DNA of 64,000 bases from Aphrophora alni (lineage: Eukaryota; Arthropoda; Insecta; Hemiptera; Aphrophoridae), in the NCBI GenBank assembly GCA_963513935.1, contig OY740774.1, forward strand, positions 97,471,668 to 97,535,667, read 5' to 3'. The notes under the pieces are model-generated. The model did not search any database. It was not told where the DNA came from and saw only the letters and a program-made list of their open reading frames with translations. Shown in pieces: positions 1 through 11,295 of the stretch (position 1 is its first letter; each line of letters opens with the position of its first letter). Both the position numbers and the translations under genes were made by a program.

Positions 1-1687
1 ATTAGTTATATTTTATTTCAAACATTATTAAATTGACAACCAATTAACATAATAATACATATTCACTTAAATCTTCATATTCCTAAAGAGTTATGTATTA
101 TAAAATATAGTAATATTACAATTATATTGATTTTATGAGTTAATATTTGGTCAGGTGGCAAACAATTTTATTTAGTGTGATAGAGGTACTGCATTTAATT
201 TCCTAGTGCGTTGCCAAAATCAATGATTTGTCCCAGTTTTGTGAATAACGATTTTGTATCTCACATATTATGATTTGTGGAAAATTTTGTGGTAGGAACA
301 TTATTGATGTAAGGTTTTGGTGAGAAAATCAGGTTGTCGAACAATAACAATATATTTGTCTATAGTCCTTATCATGAAATGCACACCAATTGGTGAAAAT
401 GTTAAACTTACATTTAATAGGATTTACAAAAATAATAGATATTAATGATAATAACGACAATACTAAATTAAATTTTCCTGCATTTAGTTTTCACACAATT
501 TTAAAAAGTTATCCACGTTCCAAAAAGTAAAATTTCACAACTTTTACACTCAATAATTAATCAAGTATTTTAAGAGAGGAAATATATCACATAGATAAAT
601 TTATTCATAGGTATACTAAAAAAAAACAGAATTGTTTTAAAGTTTTTTTTATAACAATATTTTCCCTTACTTTAGTACTCCATCCTTTGGAAAATGAAAT
701 TGTTGGGCTTCTAAAAGGTCACAGTTAGTTGGTCTATGAAGACAGAGTGACTTTGTCTCCAACATTATTTTTTCAGCACTTTCCTTCAAGGCATTTCGAT
801 TGAAGGAAAAGAACAATGAAACAGTTCACCCTTAGGAAAAGTCAAGAAAAACAGGAGAATGGTTTTGCTGATAAAGTATAATTAGGTTACTTCTCTTCTA
901 AAATGTAAATGTGAATCACTGGGAATACGAATAATTTAATCATAAGTTTGGAACTGGGCCTCAAAATGTTTTAATGTGAAAGGGACCTTTAAACATTTTT
1001 CTTGAAATAAAATTAAGAAATATTGTTACGGTAATAAAATTATAACGATCTCTTATATTTTCTCACTCAAATTATTATAATGTAGTTGCATCTGTATTGA
1101 TATCAAGTTAAAACATGTGGTTTAAGTAGTTTGAAACCAAACATTAAAATAACTTTTTTATATAATTATGTTCATTGTATGCCGTCTTTACAGTGAAGTA
1201 CATTTTAACACAGACACAGAAGGTGTGTAGGCGTATTTTGGACAGATTATATTTTCAAGACATTATTCGTAGCTGCTGCGATAACAAATCTCAAAGGAGT
1301 TCAAATTATGTTACGTTTTATTTGTGTTTTATTTTCAATATATCTGAACCTATAGATGATGCTGAATTCAGTATCTGTGATGTTTTTCCACATTTATATT
1401 ACATTCGCTATCGTCCTTGTTAAATTCATTTGACGTTGCTCAAAACTTTCACATTGAGCAGCTAGTTATGACGTTGATAAATGTACGGATTCTCTAACAA
1501 ATTTGCGGATTTTTTGTAGGTGATGTAGATGATTACATATATACAATATGTGGGCTAAAGAAGTTTATCCATTTCCCCTAACTATAAGGTTTGCCCCCTT
1601 TGAAGGTTTCAGCGAATTATAGAGTTACATAAGAAAGGCGTATGTATCAGCACAGTACAATCCAAATGGCTAAACTGTGTGTTTTAT
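1..1687. other. No recognisable feature
   Basis: AT-rich sequence. The longest reading frame, at 1175-1423, begins at a non-ATG codon, has no recognisable motif and has ordinary AT-driven composition. I see no transposon ends, tandem repeat or conserved coding segment. Confidence 0.6.
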
Positions 1688-1722
1688 TAACCTAACCTAA
1701 CCTGACCTAACCTAACCTAACT
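1688..1722 (-). repeat. Interstitial telomere-like repeat (CCTAA)n
   Basis: About seven units of CCTAA (TTAGG on the minus strand), with a single CCTGA variant unit. TTAGG is the ancestral arthropod telomere repeat. The run is too short and internal to be a chromosome end; it may be a scar of double-strand break repair or chance expansion. It is one of the better clues to an arthropod source. Confidence 0.75.
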
Positions 1723-2267
1723 CAGAATGACAAAAAATGTAATCAATGTTAATCCTTATAACAACAAATTTACACTTCTTATGAATTAGATGGGGGAAAA
1801 GAGAAATTAATGTATTTAACTACATGAGCCAACATTGATGTATTTATGTAATAAATATATGAAATCAGGGAACTTATATCGTTTAAGGATATAACATATG
1901 TTCTTAAAGCACGTTATATACTAAAATATAATCTAAAATATTTTATTACATTTATAAATCAGAACAGTTCTGAGCTTGCATGCGATTATAGAACGATATG
2001 ATTGATAAATTACTATGCAAGGTTTATTAGTTATAGCAGATACATGCTTTTATATTTACACATACACAGGTCATTGAAGCGGGGAAATGAAGTTTTAATC
2101 ATAGCACGGAAATAAATCCCCGCGTAGCAATTTAAATAATTGTTGGAAACTTTATCGAGGATAAAATATGACGCTTTAGAAAAATAGTTAACAATCAACG
2201 GTGAAATAGAGTAATAGTATATTTATTTATTTTAGTAGATAGATTTATGAAATGAAGTTTGTTACCA

Positions 2268-2326
2268 AATAAACAAATGAAGACTTTGACTTTGACTTTG
2301 AAGGCTTTGAATAAACAAATGAAGAC
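2268..2326 (+). repeat. Short direct repeat around (GACTTT)3
   Basis: The 16-base motif AATAAACAAATGAAGA occurs twice, flanking three GACTTT hexamers and a diverged fourth. It looks like a local slippage duplication inside repeat CD copy 1. Confidence 0.75.
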
Positions 2327-3163
2327 AAACACGAAAAAATAACGATTAAAAAAAAATCATATTTATAGTAACATTATCATACATAGCTTAACTTCCTATC
2401 TTTTAATCAAATTCCTTTCACTGAAATAAAAAGGATTTCTTAGGCCTATTTTCAGCACATATCGGTTGCTATTTGATAAGGTCAACACAGCAACCTTATT
2501 GTATTCATTATAAACAGGTTTAAAGAGGTTAGGGTAAAAGTTTTTCATGCTCAAAATTAGCTTCGTTTTTTTTTTCAAAGTCTCCATAATCGATTTTGTT
2601 ATTCTCTCAAAATTTAGAAAGGGGTGGGGCTTTCGGAATTTCTAGTACAGATATATTCTAATGAGGATCTAAACAATATCACGAATCCACGGCTATAGAC
2701 CAATGCCTGTTAGAAAATAGATAGTACAAAGATTATAAAACTATGTTATATAAAAGGACCAACTTTAAATCCGCCGAAAAGGGCCAGTCGTTTCAACAGC
2801 TCACTCTACAAAACAAAGTTATTTATGAACGATATAAAAATACGAAACGCCAATATATCTTTATTACTGAAAATATCTCCATTAGTTTATAAATGTTGAG
2901 ATAACTTTCGGATAGATTTTCGACCATTTGCTACAATAATAGGACTATTAGTGTTAGACCCATGTTAATAGGATACTACACAATCTTGCACGTCAATATT
3001 GGACCGTTTTTAAGTGATTCAACGTGTAATAACAAGCCATTTTAAAACTAATCAGTAATAAACATCAATTAATAATGCAATATATAAATATACACATTTA
3101 AATTTTTACATCATTTTAACTTTTTGTTAAGAAGGAATTACAGACCGGCATAATTATGAAAAT

Positions 3164-3380
3164 GATATAATGACTATCAACAAGAGACAGATCTATAAGA
3201 CTTTAATGAGAAATTATTAAACTATTAACACATATTTAATTACACATTATTATATTCCACATTATATATATATATATATATATATAATGACTATCAACAA
3301 GAGACAGATCTATAAGACTTTAATGAGAAATTATTAAACTATATACACATATTTAATTATTACACATTATTATATTCCAC

Positions 3381-3427
<47 letters not shown>
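3164..3427 (+). repeat. Tandem duplication with (TA)n ends
   Basis: A unit of about 119 bases starting ATAATGACTATCAACAAGAG is present twice in tandem and nearly identical. Each copy ends in a (TA)n tract: about 23 bases at 3264-3286 and about 44 bases at 3384-3427. The near identity means the duplication is much younger than the surrounding CD repeat, and the TA tracts were probably the recombination or slippage point. Confidence 0.9.
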
Positions 3428-3429
<2 letters not shown>

Positions 3430-3880
3430 CAATCTCACCTTGGTATTTTAAAGACACAGTAAACTTATGCTCAACGACATAAAATCTCTGCGTGACGGAA
3501 TTCATGATGTTTCAATAAATGAAATGATAAAGCGAAATCAATAAATTTGTTCTGGATCATTGCACTGGAAGTTTTCGCCTTTGTTGTGAAATGAATTGGA
3601 TATATGGGTGTAATGATAATGTCGAAGTCATATGTCTACTGTGACCTGAATTCTTTGTATTGTTTTCTATCAGTGGTGACATATTTTTATTGTCTGTTTT
3701 TAGTCTTAAACAATATTCAAAACAAATGCACAAACTATTATGCAATATATATTCCTCAAATGACATAGACGACAGAAGACCAAGTTTGTTACATAATATA
3801 AGTTTCATCCAAATTAACAATTCATTATATACCAAACACACCAAAAATATATCTAAGAAATTTTTTACTTTTTAATTCAA

Positions 3881-4789
3881 TCAGCTAAATTATTATCTTT
3901 TATTTCTAGGATACGAAAATTTTGTTATCTAATGGGAGAAAACCTTAACGATATGCCTGTGTCAGCGAAATACTCGCTATTTCGTAAATTTATTAATCGT
4001 ATCATGAAACCTTAAATAAACAGGTTTCCAGTTCCAAAGTTTGGCAAACTTTTTACCTAGAAATAAATAACACATTACATATTTATTACATATCAATTCA
4101 TATTCAGTTCTAATAACTATTTTTACTTTTATATGAGTCTAGTTTAATATACTGTTAAATATAAATATCTTTAATTCCACTAACAAAGCAAGGAAATGGT
4201 GGGTGCATGGCTTTGTTATATTCGCCATGCTGTAGATTGAGTTTGCTTGCAGGAACAGTTTAGGGAAACCAAAAATACATCAAAAAGTAACAATCCTTCG
4301 AGGCAAGGTGATGAAGAAGAAGAAATAAACTACTTCGAAAATCCTATCAGAATATGATAATTAGAGACATCCTTAATATATTAGCATCTTCTAGGTTCGT
4401 TGGGGCCGATTCGAAGTACTGATATACAAGATTATTACGTTTAGAAAACTTTTTTTTAAATTGTTTTAAACAAACTTACACTTATTGGTAAGACTGTTTG
4501 ATTTACAAGTACTAATTAACATTTCTTACAAGGTCCAAGTAAGAAATTTACACATTTTAAATTTGGGAAATTAAATTTTAGAGGATTTGTTTGTATTACA
4601 TTGAATGATGATGATGGATCAGGTGCACATAACTTTAGATATTTAAACTTTTCCGAATGATATTATGCATGTTATTTGAAATTTAAATTAATGCAAAATA
4701 CAAAACTAAAAAAGAGAAATAACATCACACATTCACTAAATTTTGTTATATTTATACTCCAATAGATATAACTTACTAAATTTTGCGAT
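3881..4789. other. No recognisable feature
   Basis: AT-rich sequence between the two tandem CD copies. Part of it may belong to the start of CD copy 2, but I could not align it with confidence. No coding signal. Confidence 0.5.
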
Positions 4790-5770
4790 AACACTTTCAA
4801 TGTCTCTTATAAAATAGATAATACAATGATTATAACAAATATTGTTCAAAGTGACAATCTCAAAATCAGCTTGCTGAAAAGGGCCCATCCTAGCAACAAT
4901 TTACGCAGTAATATAATGATTATTGAAATAATGAAATGAAGGATAAATGTAATGTTTAATACCTGATTTAGTTTAAAGTTTCTCTTTTAGTTTTACAATA
5001 GAGGAGTAACATTCCTTCTTATTTTCTTCGACTTACTACTTTAATACAACTAATAGAACTAATATTACAGGAGATTACAACATCGTTCAAGCCAAAGTGG
5101 GACCGGGTCTTATGTTGTTTACAGTAAAATAACAAGAGTAATTTTAAAACTAATAATACCAACTATAAATATACAAATTTAACTTTTTACAACCTTTTCG
5201 GTTAGACAGAATCACATTCAAGATTCATTCTGTAAACAGTAAGAATGACTCACAAGTCGGGAATGATCAAAAGATATGAAAACCACCTTCATCTAAATAC
5301 GTTCCTTGATAATAATAGGTAATTAAACTTTCTAATATACCCAGGTCAACATTATTGTATACCAGGCTCTTAAATATAACATCCTCATATATGAATTTAA
5401 AGGCACTGTAACTTATGTCCAATGACATGAAATTTTCTGCTCGGCTGATATTGTTCAAATAAATGAAATTACAAAGAGAAATCTATAAATATGTTCTAGA
5501 TCATTGCACTGGAAGTTTTCGGCTTTGATGTGAAATCAATTGGATATACGAGCGTGATTATGATGTCGAAGTCGTTTGTCTATTGCGGCCTGGTTATTTC
5601 TTTCGATCGATAAATAGTTTTAGTGTTTGTTAAAGGTCTTCACAATCTAAATTAAATGTTGTATAAATTAATGTCATGAAATGTTATCGACTGTAATGAT
5701 GAACGTTTGTTGCTTAATATTATTTTATTCCAAATGAACTAATAAAATTATACACAAAAATCTTAACGAT
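4790..5770 (+). repeat. Repeat family CD, copy 2
   Basis: Diverged copy of the middle and last parts of CD copy 1, beginning near the AAATAGATAATACAATGATT segment and running through the ATCATTGCACTGGAAG anchor near 5494. The minus strand is open at 5267-5458 (63 codons). The equivalent stretches at 42190-42400 and near 3450 keep scattered matching residues but carry stops, so this frame may be a remnant of an old reading frame. Left boundary uncertain. Confidence 0.65.
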
Positions 5771-6413
5771 TGTTTACGGTGCACTAAAATATATTATTAA
5801 CATTCAATAATAGAAATACACAAACCTCATCAACAGTTGTCTTGCCACAAAACATAATATAGAAAGTAAGTGCACTATCCACAATATATTTGTAGTTATT
5901 ATCTTTGTATTTGGTGCGTATCATTTTGACTACGACAATTAACGGTCTCTTTAAATATCTATAGCCTGTACTTTGCTGTTGAGGAAACATTGCTCAATAG
6001 GACATGTACAGTATCCTCAAGGTAGGAATGTGTCTGGGGTGGAGAGGAAAAGAGCCCCACACATTGTTTGTTGCGTTTACTTTCAGCGGTACAACCATAA
6101 TAAATAAATATAGACCTCAAATGCTTCTGTGTAAACACGTACCTTACTTTCGTTTTTTTTATCGGCGTAAATAAGAATTAAATGTTTACAAAGTCTGTCA
6201 CAAAGTTGTAACTTTAACAATTAAATGTAGCTAAGCAGTAATTTGTGTACCTAGTTTTCTTGGAATGGATTGTACCGTCAAGTCAGGCTAGGGAAACAAG
6301 TAGAAGGGAGGACACGCCCCTTACACCAGACACAATCCTAGTCTGAGGCTACTGTACGCGTATAGTGTACTGAAACCTTGTGTTGGATCGGGCAGGGTAA
6401 TATCAGATGCAAT
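5771..6413. other. No recognisable feature
   Basis: Unassigned sequence. It is slightly richer in GC around 6260-6400. A 68-codon open stretch on the minus strand (5784-5990) has no motif I recognise. Confidence 0.5.
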
Positions 6414-6415
6414 TA

Positions 6416-6709
6416 CAGTAGAACGTCGATAATTCGGAGGTCAAAAATCCGGAACGTTAATAATCCGGATTCGTCTCTAGCAAGAAATAAAATTGCGTAC
6501 CTTCTGCCCTTGGCACTAAGCTCCTTACTTTAGAGTGGGCGACGGGAGAAAGGCGCGAAGTGAGGAGAAGGGGAGTGGTCGCCGATAGAACATAATACAA
6601 TTTAAAAAACTTTTTTCTCAAATAGTGCGTGCTGACCGTTTTTTAATGTAATTTCGATAATCCGGATGGGGTCCGGTCCCAATTAATCCGGATTATCGAC
6701 GTTCTACTG
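6416..6709. mobile_element. Pogo/Tigger-like MITE
   Basis: A 294-bp element bounded by inverted repeats: the left end begins CAGTAGAACGTCGATAAT and the right end is its reverse complement with a one-base difference in the following bases (ATTCGG versus ATCCGG). A TA dinucleotide flanks both sides (6414-6415 and 6710-6711), as expected for Tc1/mariner/pogo target duplication. Internal bases repeat the ATCCGGA motif several times in both orientations. There is no room for a transposase; it would have been moved by a pogo-type enzyme encoded elsewhere. The CAGT(A/G)GAA...TCG(A)TAATCCG end style is that of the pogo/Tigger group. Confidence 0.88.
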
Positions 6710-6711
6710 TA

Positions 6712-7224
6712 GTTATTTCATCAAATGTTTAAGGATATTTGGATTGGTGTCTAAATTAAGAGACACAAACTGAATGAGTGAAAAATCGTGACAATTCCTC
6801 GACAGTTATGGATATCTATAGCGACTTCATCTGTCCATACGTGAACAGAGAAAATTGTTTAAAGATATTAAGACGCTGTCAGCTTTAAGTTCGGAAATTT
6901 TCCAATATAAAATTCCAAACGCCAATACGCTTTCTGTGAAAGTGTAAGGTGTTTGCACGACGAAATATCAGCATACTTCAAAGACTATTTTTTCCTGAAC
7001 TGAATTATTATGAATTATTTACATAAATAAGAAATACGTATGACCGAAGATTAGCGTATATGAACAATATTAAAATGATAATTAACCACTTTCTTTGGAA
7101 TACAAGATTCCATCACGATAATGGATCAACAATGAACCTAACTTTATATCAAGAATATATGTTTGAATATTCCATACAATATACCGTTGTGTTCTATCAC
7201 TACGGTTTTAGAATCGCTGTTATC
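6712..7224. other. No recognisable feature
   Basis: AT-rich spacer between the MITE and the LTR element. No repeat or coding signal seen. Confidence 0.5.
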
Positions 7225-7985
7225 CTAGTGTAGCATTCAAATTCTAAAAAATCCATCCTGCAAAATAAAATTCATAAACTCGTTTTCCACATCCAACTTC
7301 CGTCGCTTGACAGATGCTGCCACCCGGCGAGATCATCCAAAACTAACGATCATATGATATCGGAGGGCAGAGTACAACGGCTGGCCAGCCTAGCTGTCTA
7401 AATACCCGTTATCTAGTCTACCGGTAGTCACTCACAATGCCTGACTTTTTTTAACATCGTTATGTTAGATATAATAATCTCTCCTGATTCTCAAAATCCT
7501 GCTTCAGTCTTCAACGATGCTTAATCTACAGTTTCTGTGCGTTTTAGTCTATAATGTTAATTAAATTATTATTTTCACGGCACAAGCTCACGTGAACTGC
7601 GACAGGATTTTCCAGGTACAGATTTTATCATGTTTTAAATTTTTGTTAATGCTTTAAAATAATTTATTAATTATCATGTATTCTTTAAAATATGTATTTC
7701 ATGTTTTATTTAATATTCAATGTTCTTTTGAAACTCAATGATTATAAAAATTTTCTTTTGTTAAAACATACTTTACTAAACCTTGCAAAGGCACATTTTG
7801 AGTTTTAAAACAATTATGTGAAATATGTGCAAACTAATGTTGAACTTTAAATGATCAAAATATCTTATTGAACATGTCAAATATAAAACAATTAGAGAAA
7901 TCTCTTCTAAAACAGAAAATTTTGTTTTACAAACTTTTGCAGATTTTGCAAGTCTTATACAAGTTTTGTTTTAAACTAAACGAAA

Positions 7986-7998
7986 TATATATAAATAG
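7986..7998 (+). promoter_or_regulatory. Candidate LTR TATA box
   Basis: The string TATATATAAATAG inside the 5' LTR is a good TATA-box match in a context less extreme than the (TA)n tracts elsewhere. The identical sequence sits in the 3' LTR near 12053. Assignment as the LTR promoter is inference. Confidence 0.35.
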
Positions 7999-8680
7999 CT
8001 TTATAGTCATCTAAGAAGCTTTTAATTATAATCTTAACGAATTTCTGTTATACCATCAATTTTCTTTAATTTTGACAAATAACCAGATATTTACTTTAAT
8101 AATGAACTTTAATGCCACAACATGTCTGATTTTGTACAGACGCTAAAAAACATGTTTTTTGCTCATAGCTAATATGCTGGTAGAAGAAACACGGCTAAAG
8201 ATCTGAACACGTTTCGCCCTGTTAACAAAACACGTTTTGTTTCAACATAGCTTCAGAGTTTCACGTGCACAAAAGTGATGTTACAAAACTGACTTTATAG
8301 AACTTTATTTAAACTCATATTGTATATGTGCCTAAATTTACTTCAGCGAATATGTTACTCTTAAAAAAACTATCTTTTAGATGTAGACTTGTGAAATTAA
8401 TTATAAAATATATAAAAAATTATTGGGTGGAGCCTGCATGCAAACTTTCGGTCCTAACAACCTCCAAGAGGTTATTTTCTAAATTAATATAATTGACGTC
8501 AATTTAAAAATTTAATATTCAAAATTTTCTTTTCTTTTCTTTTAAAATAAACTATTCATTTCATAATAAATTCTTTATCTAAAACATATATATATTTATT
8601 GGCCAATATAGCTTTTAAGAAATTTATCAAATAAGTAATATTATGTAACTGTTTTAAAAAACTTATCATTTCATAAAGTT

Positions 8681-9020
8681 TAAAGGGGGGGGAGTAAATA
8701 TCAGGATCTTTTCATCTTTTTTTTTATTTTGTAATTTTTACATTAAGGGCGTATAATCTTTTTTTTTTTGGATTAATTATAATCCTGTTAACTGTTAAGC
8801 TGTGCTCATTGTCTTTTGTTAAATTTTGTAACTATAAAATATATAAACTAAAAGGGGGGATAAATCTTCAGAATTTATTGATTAATTTTTTTTTATTTTT
8901 AATTATAATATTTTACATTAAGGGCGTATAACTATTATTAACTATAATCTTGTTAATCATAAGCTGTTTATGATAATTTTGTCTCAGGATGTCTTTCTCA
9001 ATTGTAAATGATAAAATCTG
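8681..9020 (+). repeat. Imperfect tandem duplication within the LTR
   Basis: Two units of roughly 170 bases. Each has, in order, a G6-G8 run after TAAA, a T-rich run, the shared motif ACATTAAGGGCGTATA, an ATAATC(C/T)TGTTAA segment and AAGCTGT. The copies are diverged, so the duplication predates this insertion; the same arrangement is present in the 3' LTR (about 12747-13086). Confidence 0.75.
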
Positions 9021-9044
9021 AAACGTTGAAATTTTTTTTGTTTC

Positions 9045-9050
9045 AATAAA
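9045..9050 (+). terminator. Candidate LTR polyadenylation signal
   Basis: Canonical AATAAA about 110 bases before the end of the 5' LTR, followed by a T/GT-rich stretch (TTTGTTTTGTCTTTTTTTTT) of the kind seen downstream of cleavage sites. The same signal is in the 3' LTR near 13111, where it would end the element's transcript. Confidence 0.5.
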
Positions 9051-9166
9051 CTTGAGCCTTGTTAATCATTAAATTTGTTTTGTCTTTTTTTTTAATTTCT
9101 CTTTTCAAACATTGTTACCATTTGGTTCCGCCTTTCTTAAATTTAAGTCCCCTGGTAACATGTTTC

Positions 9167-9182
9167 TGGTAGCAGAGCGTGG
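9167..9182 (+). promoter_or_regulatory. Candidate primer-binding site, initiator-Met tRNA
   Basis: TGGTAGCAGAGCGTGG starts six bases after the 5' LTR. Its first 11 bases are complementary to the 3' end of animal initiator methionine tRNA (…CTCTGCTACCA). Position and match support minus-strand priming here. The six-base gap from the LTR end is within the usual range. The match breaks after 11 bases. Confidence 0.7.
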
Positions 9183-11156
9183 TTAAATTAAATTCTAGCG
9201 TGTTTTTTTTTCTAAATTACAGAGCTTGGTTAATTTTAAATTCTGGAACCATAGTTAATTTTCAAAATTTTGCATTGGAACCATCTAAATTTAAATTCAA
9301 AATTTTCTTTGTTAAACAAGGCTCATTTTTACGTTTTGCAGCTTTTTCAAATACTGCACAACTGTTGCAGATGAAATTTTTTTTTATTTATTTTAAATAT
9401 TTAAATCTATACAAATCTATAGTCTCTTTTTTTATTATTTATTTATTTTTATAAACACTTACACAAAAACTTCTAAACCAATTTCGATAAAATTTTTTTT
9501 TTATTATTTTGTCTGCTTAAATATTTTTTTTATATATATACCTACATACACTGCACTATAGTCATTCACTGAATTTGATCCAGACAGCGGGCTCATTCGG
9601 GAATTCCAAAAAAAATTTAAATAAATAATAAAATCCAAAAATAGTTAAAAACAAAAAAAAACAAAAAAAATTCAAAATCTCCTTCAAAAATTTTCTCGAG
9701 TTTTCTTTCGCTTGTCTGTATTAATTCATACTTACACACACACATATACACAACAACTACACTACATATAATTCTTGAGTCTTTTTCTGGCTCTTTCGTT
9801 TTTTGCATCATCTTAAAAGAAATTTTTTTTTATTAAATTACTTGGTTTATTTTTTTTTTTAATAATTATCAGCAACAGTTAAAATGGCAGTGGATTTGCT
9901 GCGATTAGTGGACCCGTTAAAGAACACGGAGCTTGCTTTTGAATTTTTTTTTGTTTTCGTCATCTTGAAAGAAAATTATTTTTATTTATTTTTTTTTTTT
10001 TAATTTTATCATCATGAGCAATAGGCGGGATGGCAGTGGACTGGTTGATGCAGATGGTGGCATTTGTTTAATAGTAAATTGAAATGTTGAACTCTTTAAT
10101 AATATATCTTTGTGTACCAAAATTTTTTTTTCTCTCTTTTCCAAATTATAGGGGCCCAGTTTTTGTATGTAGGACAACATGGTTGGCCTGTTTGTCTATT
10201 CTTTAAATTATTCGGTTGTTCGTCTTTTATTATTAGCAGGTCAACATGTTGGTTCCTTATTTAGTTTGTTTAGGGTTGAGAAAACCGGAGTTTGTTTTTT
10301 TTTTTTTTTGTCATGGGTCACCTTTTATATACATTCATCTTGGTACCATCTCTTTTGCCACTCTCTTTTGCTACACCTTTTTTTTTTACACTTCTTTCTT
10401 TTGTACATTTTTTTTTTAACACTTAAAAATTTTGATGAAATTTTTTTTACACCTTTTTGATTAATTTAAATTCCTTTTTTGGGGGCACATGATTACACTT
10501 ACAATTAAGACCTTAAGTCAACTACCAGCCCTGCCTTGCGCAGCAGAAAATTTTTTGACTCCCCAACGTTTCATACTGCTTCTTTGTTTATTTTTCAAAT
10601 GGATTATTTGTTTAGACCCTTCAAAATTCTTTTTTCTCACGGAAATTGTTTAGAGCCGTGAATAGTTTAAATTTCTCTTCGTATGGGAGAAGAGGAATTT
10701 AAAAATAACGACGCTGAGCATGATCTGACCTAATTGGCTTCAGGAGTTTTTTTTTTATTTTTATTTATTTTTGTAATTTAATGTAAAGGTCGGCTCAGAG
10801 GATACTCCCCCCCGTCTGAGTCCGGCCTTTCCTGTAAGTCCAATGTGCGATGCACATTCCCTCCCCAGTCCCCGGAGTGGTCACCTCCACTTGGTATTCC
10901 CGAGGTGCCACTCCACCCCTTTCCCCACGTACCTTAGAGTACAAAGTCAGTTCATGCACAGCAATGTCGACCTTTGCGTCACCCTTCAGCTCTTTCTGTC
11001 GGGGGCTTGTCCCAATGATAGGTGGGAAGAGCTGAGACGCTATAGAAATTTCAAAATTTAATAAGTAAGTGCCGAAGGAGGCTACACCCTAGAGTGGTGA
11101 TTATTAAAGCATTATGAAGCGTTGTTTCTATCAGGTGCCCCGTTTCAAAATTTTGT
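9183..11156. other. Non-coding internal region of the LTR element
   Basis: T-rich on the plus strand with many T8-T12 runs in its first 1.4 kb, then more mixed composition from about 10500. Open frames here are short and come from homopolymer runs. A stretch near 10840-11040 is richer in C and reads open in two overlapping frames, but neither resembles Gag. I infer a packaging or structural role rather than a coding one. Confidence 0.6.
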
Positions 11157-11250
11157 AGGAGGCCCTTCTGGCCCCTTCCTTAGAATCCTTTTGGAGGCCC
11201 TTCTGGCCCTTGTCCCTTTTTCAAAATTTTGTGGGAGGCCCTTCTGGCCT
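11157..11250 (+). repeat. Three GGCC-loop-GGCC motifs near the 3' end of the internal region
   Basis: The string AGGCCCTTCTGGCC occurs three times (near 11159, 11194 and 11234), each able to fold as a GGCC stem with a CTTCT loop. Two of the copies are also preceded by TTTCAAAATTTTGT. The set lies just ahead of the polypurine tract. Confidence 0.8.
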
Positions 11251-11280
11251 CTTTACTGACTCCACCCTAACTCCGTCTTT

Positions 11281-11295
11281 CGGGGGGGGGAGAGC
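11281..11295 (+). promoter_or_regulatory. Polypurine tract
   Basis: A run of nine G followed by AGAG immediately upstream of the 3' LTR start, separated by a single C. This is the expected place and composition for plus-strand DNA priming. Confidence 0.75.

Larger units (their letters stand above)
1880..3880 (+). repeat. Repeat family CD, copy 1
   Basis: A long diverged repeat. Its first part (about 1880-2600) matches 35300-36020 and 40130-40340; its middle (about 2700-3050) matches 4797-5140 and partly 36190-36300; its last part (about 3050-3880) matches 5130-5770, 42060-42760 and 63000-63190. A good anchor is the stretch with ATCATTGCACTGGAAG near 3558, found in all four D-type copies. All copies are on the same strand. 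Scattered stretches read open on the minus strand (2396-2587, 3557-3844) and related copies keep some residues in common, so an ancient coding element is possible. I do not recognise the family. Confidence 0.65.
7229..9160 (+). repeat. 5' LTR (1,932 bp)
   Basis: Unusually long LTR with TG...CA ends, paired with 11296-13226. It holds a TATA-like box (7986-7998), an internal tandem duplication (8681-9020) and an AATAAA signal (9045-9050) about 110 bases from its end, which fits a U3-R-U5 order with a long U3. There are several G6-G8 runs. No coding frame. Confidence 0.95.

Noticed and set aside
8190..8290. CGAAACG-like strings on the minus strand of the LTR as another hammerhead
   Set aside because: No CTGANGA core with a pairing hairpin at the right spacing; GAAAC alone is too short to count.
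9179..9454. 91-codon frame directly after the primer-binding site, a candidate gag
   Set aside because: Mostly poly-Phe and Leu from T runs, no Gag-like or zinc-knuckle motif (no CxxC), and starts at a non-ATG codon.
10843..11061. Overlapping frames in the LTR element's internal region
   Set aside because: Two frames are open over the same C-rich bases with no motif in either; base composition explains it.
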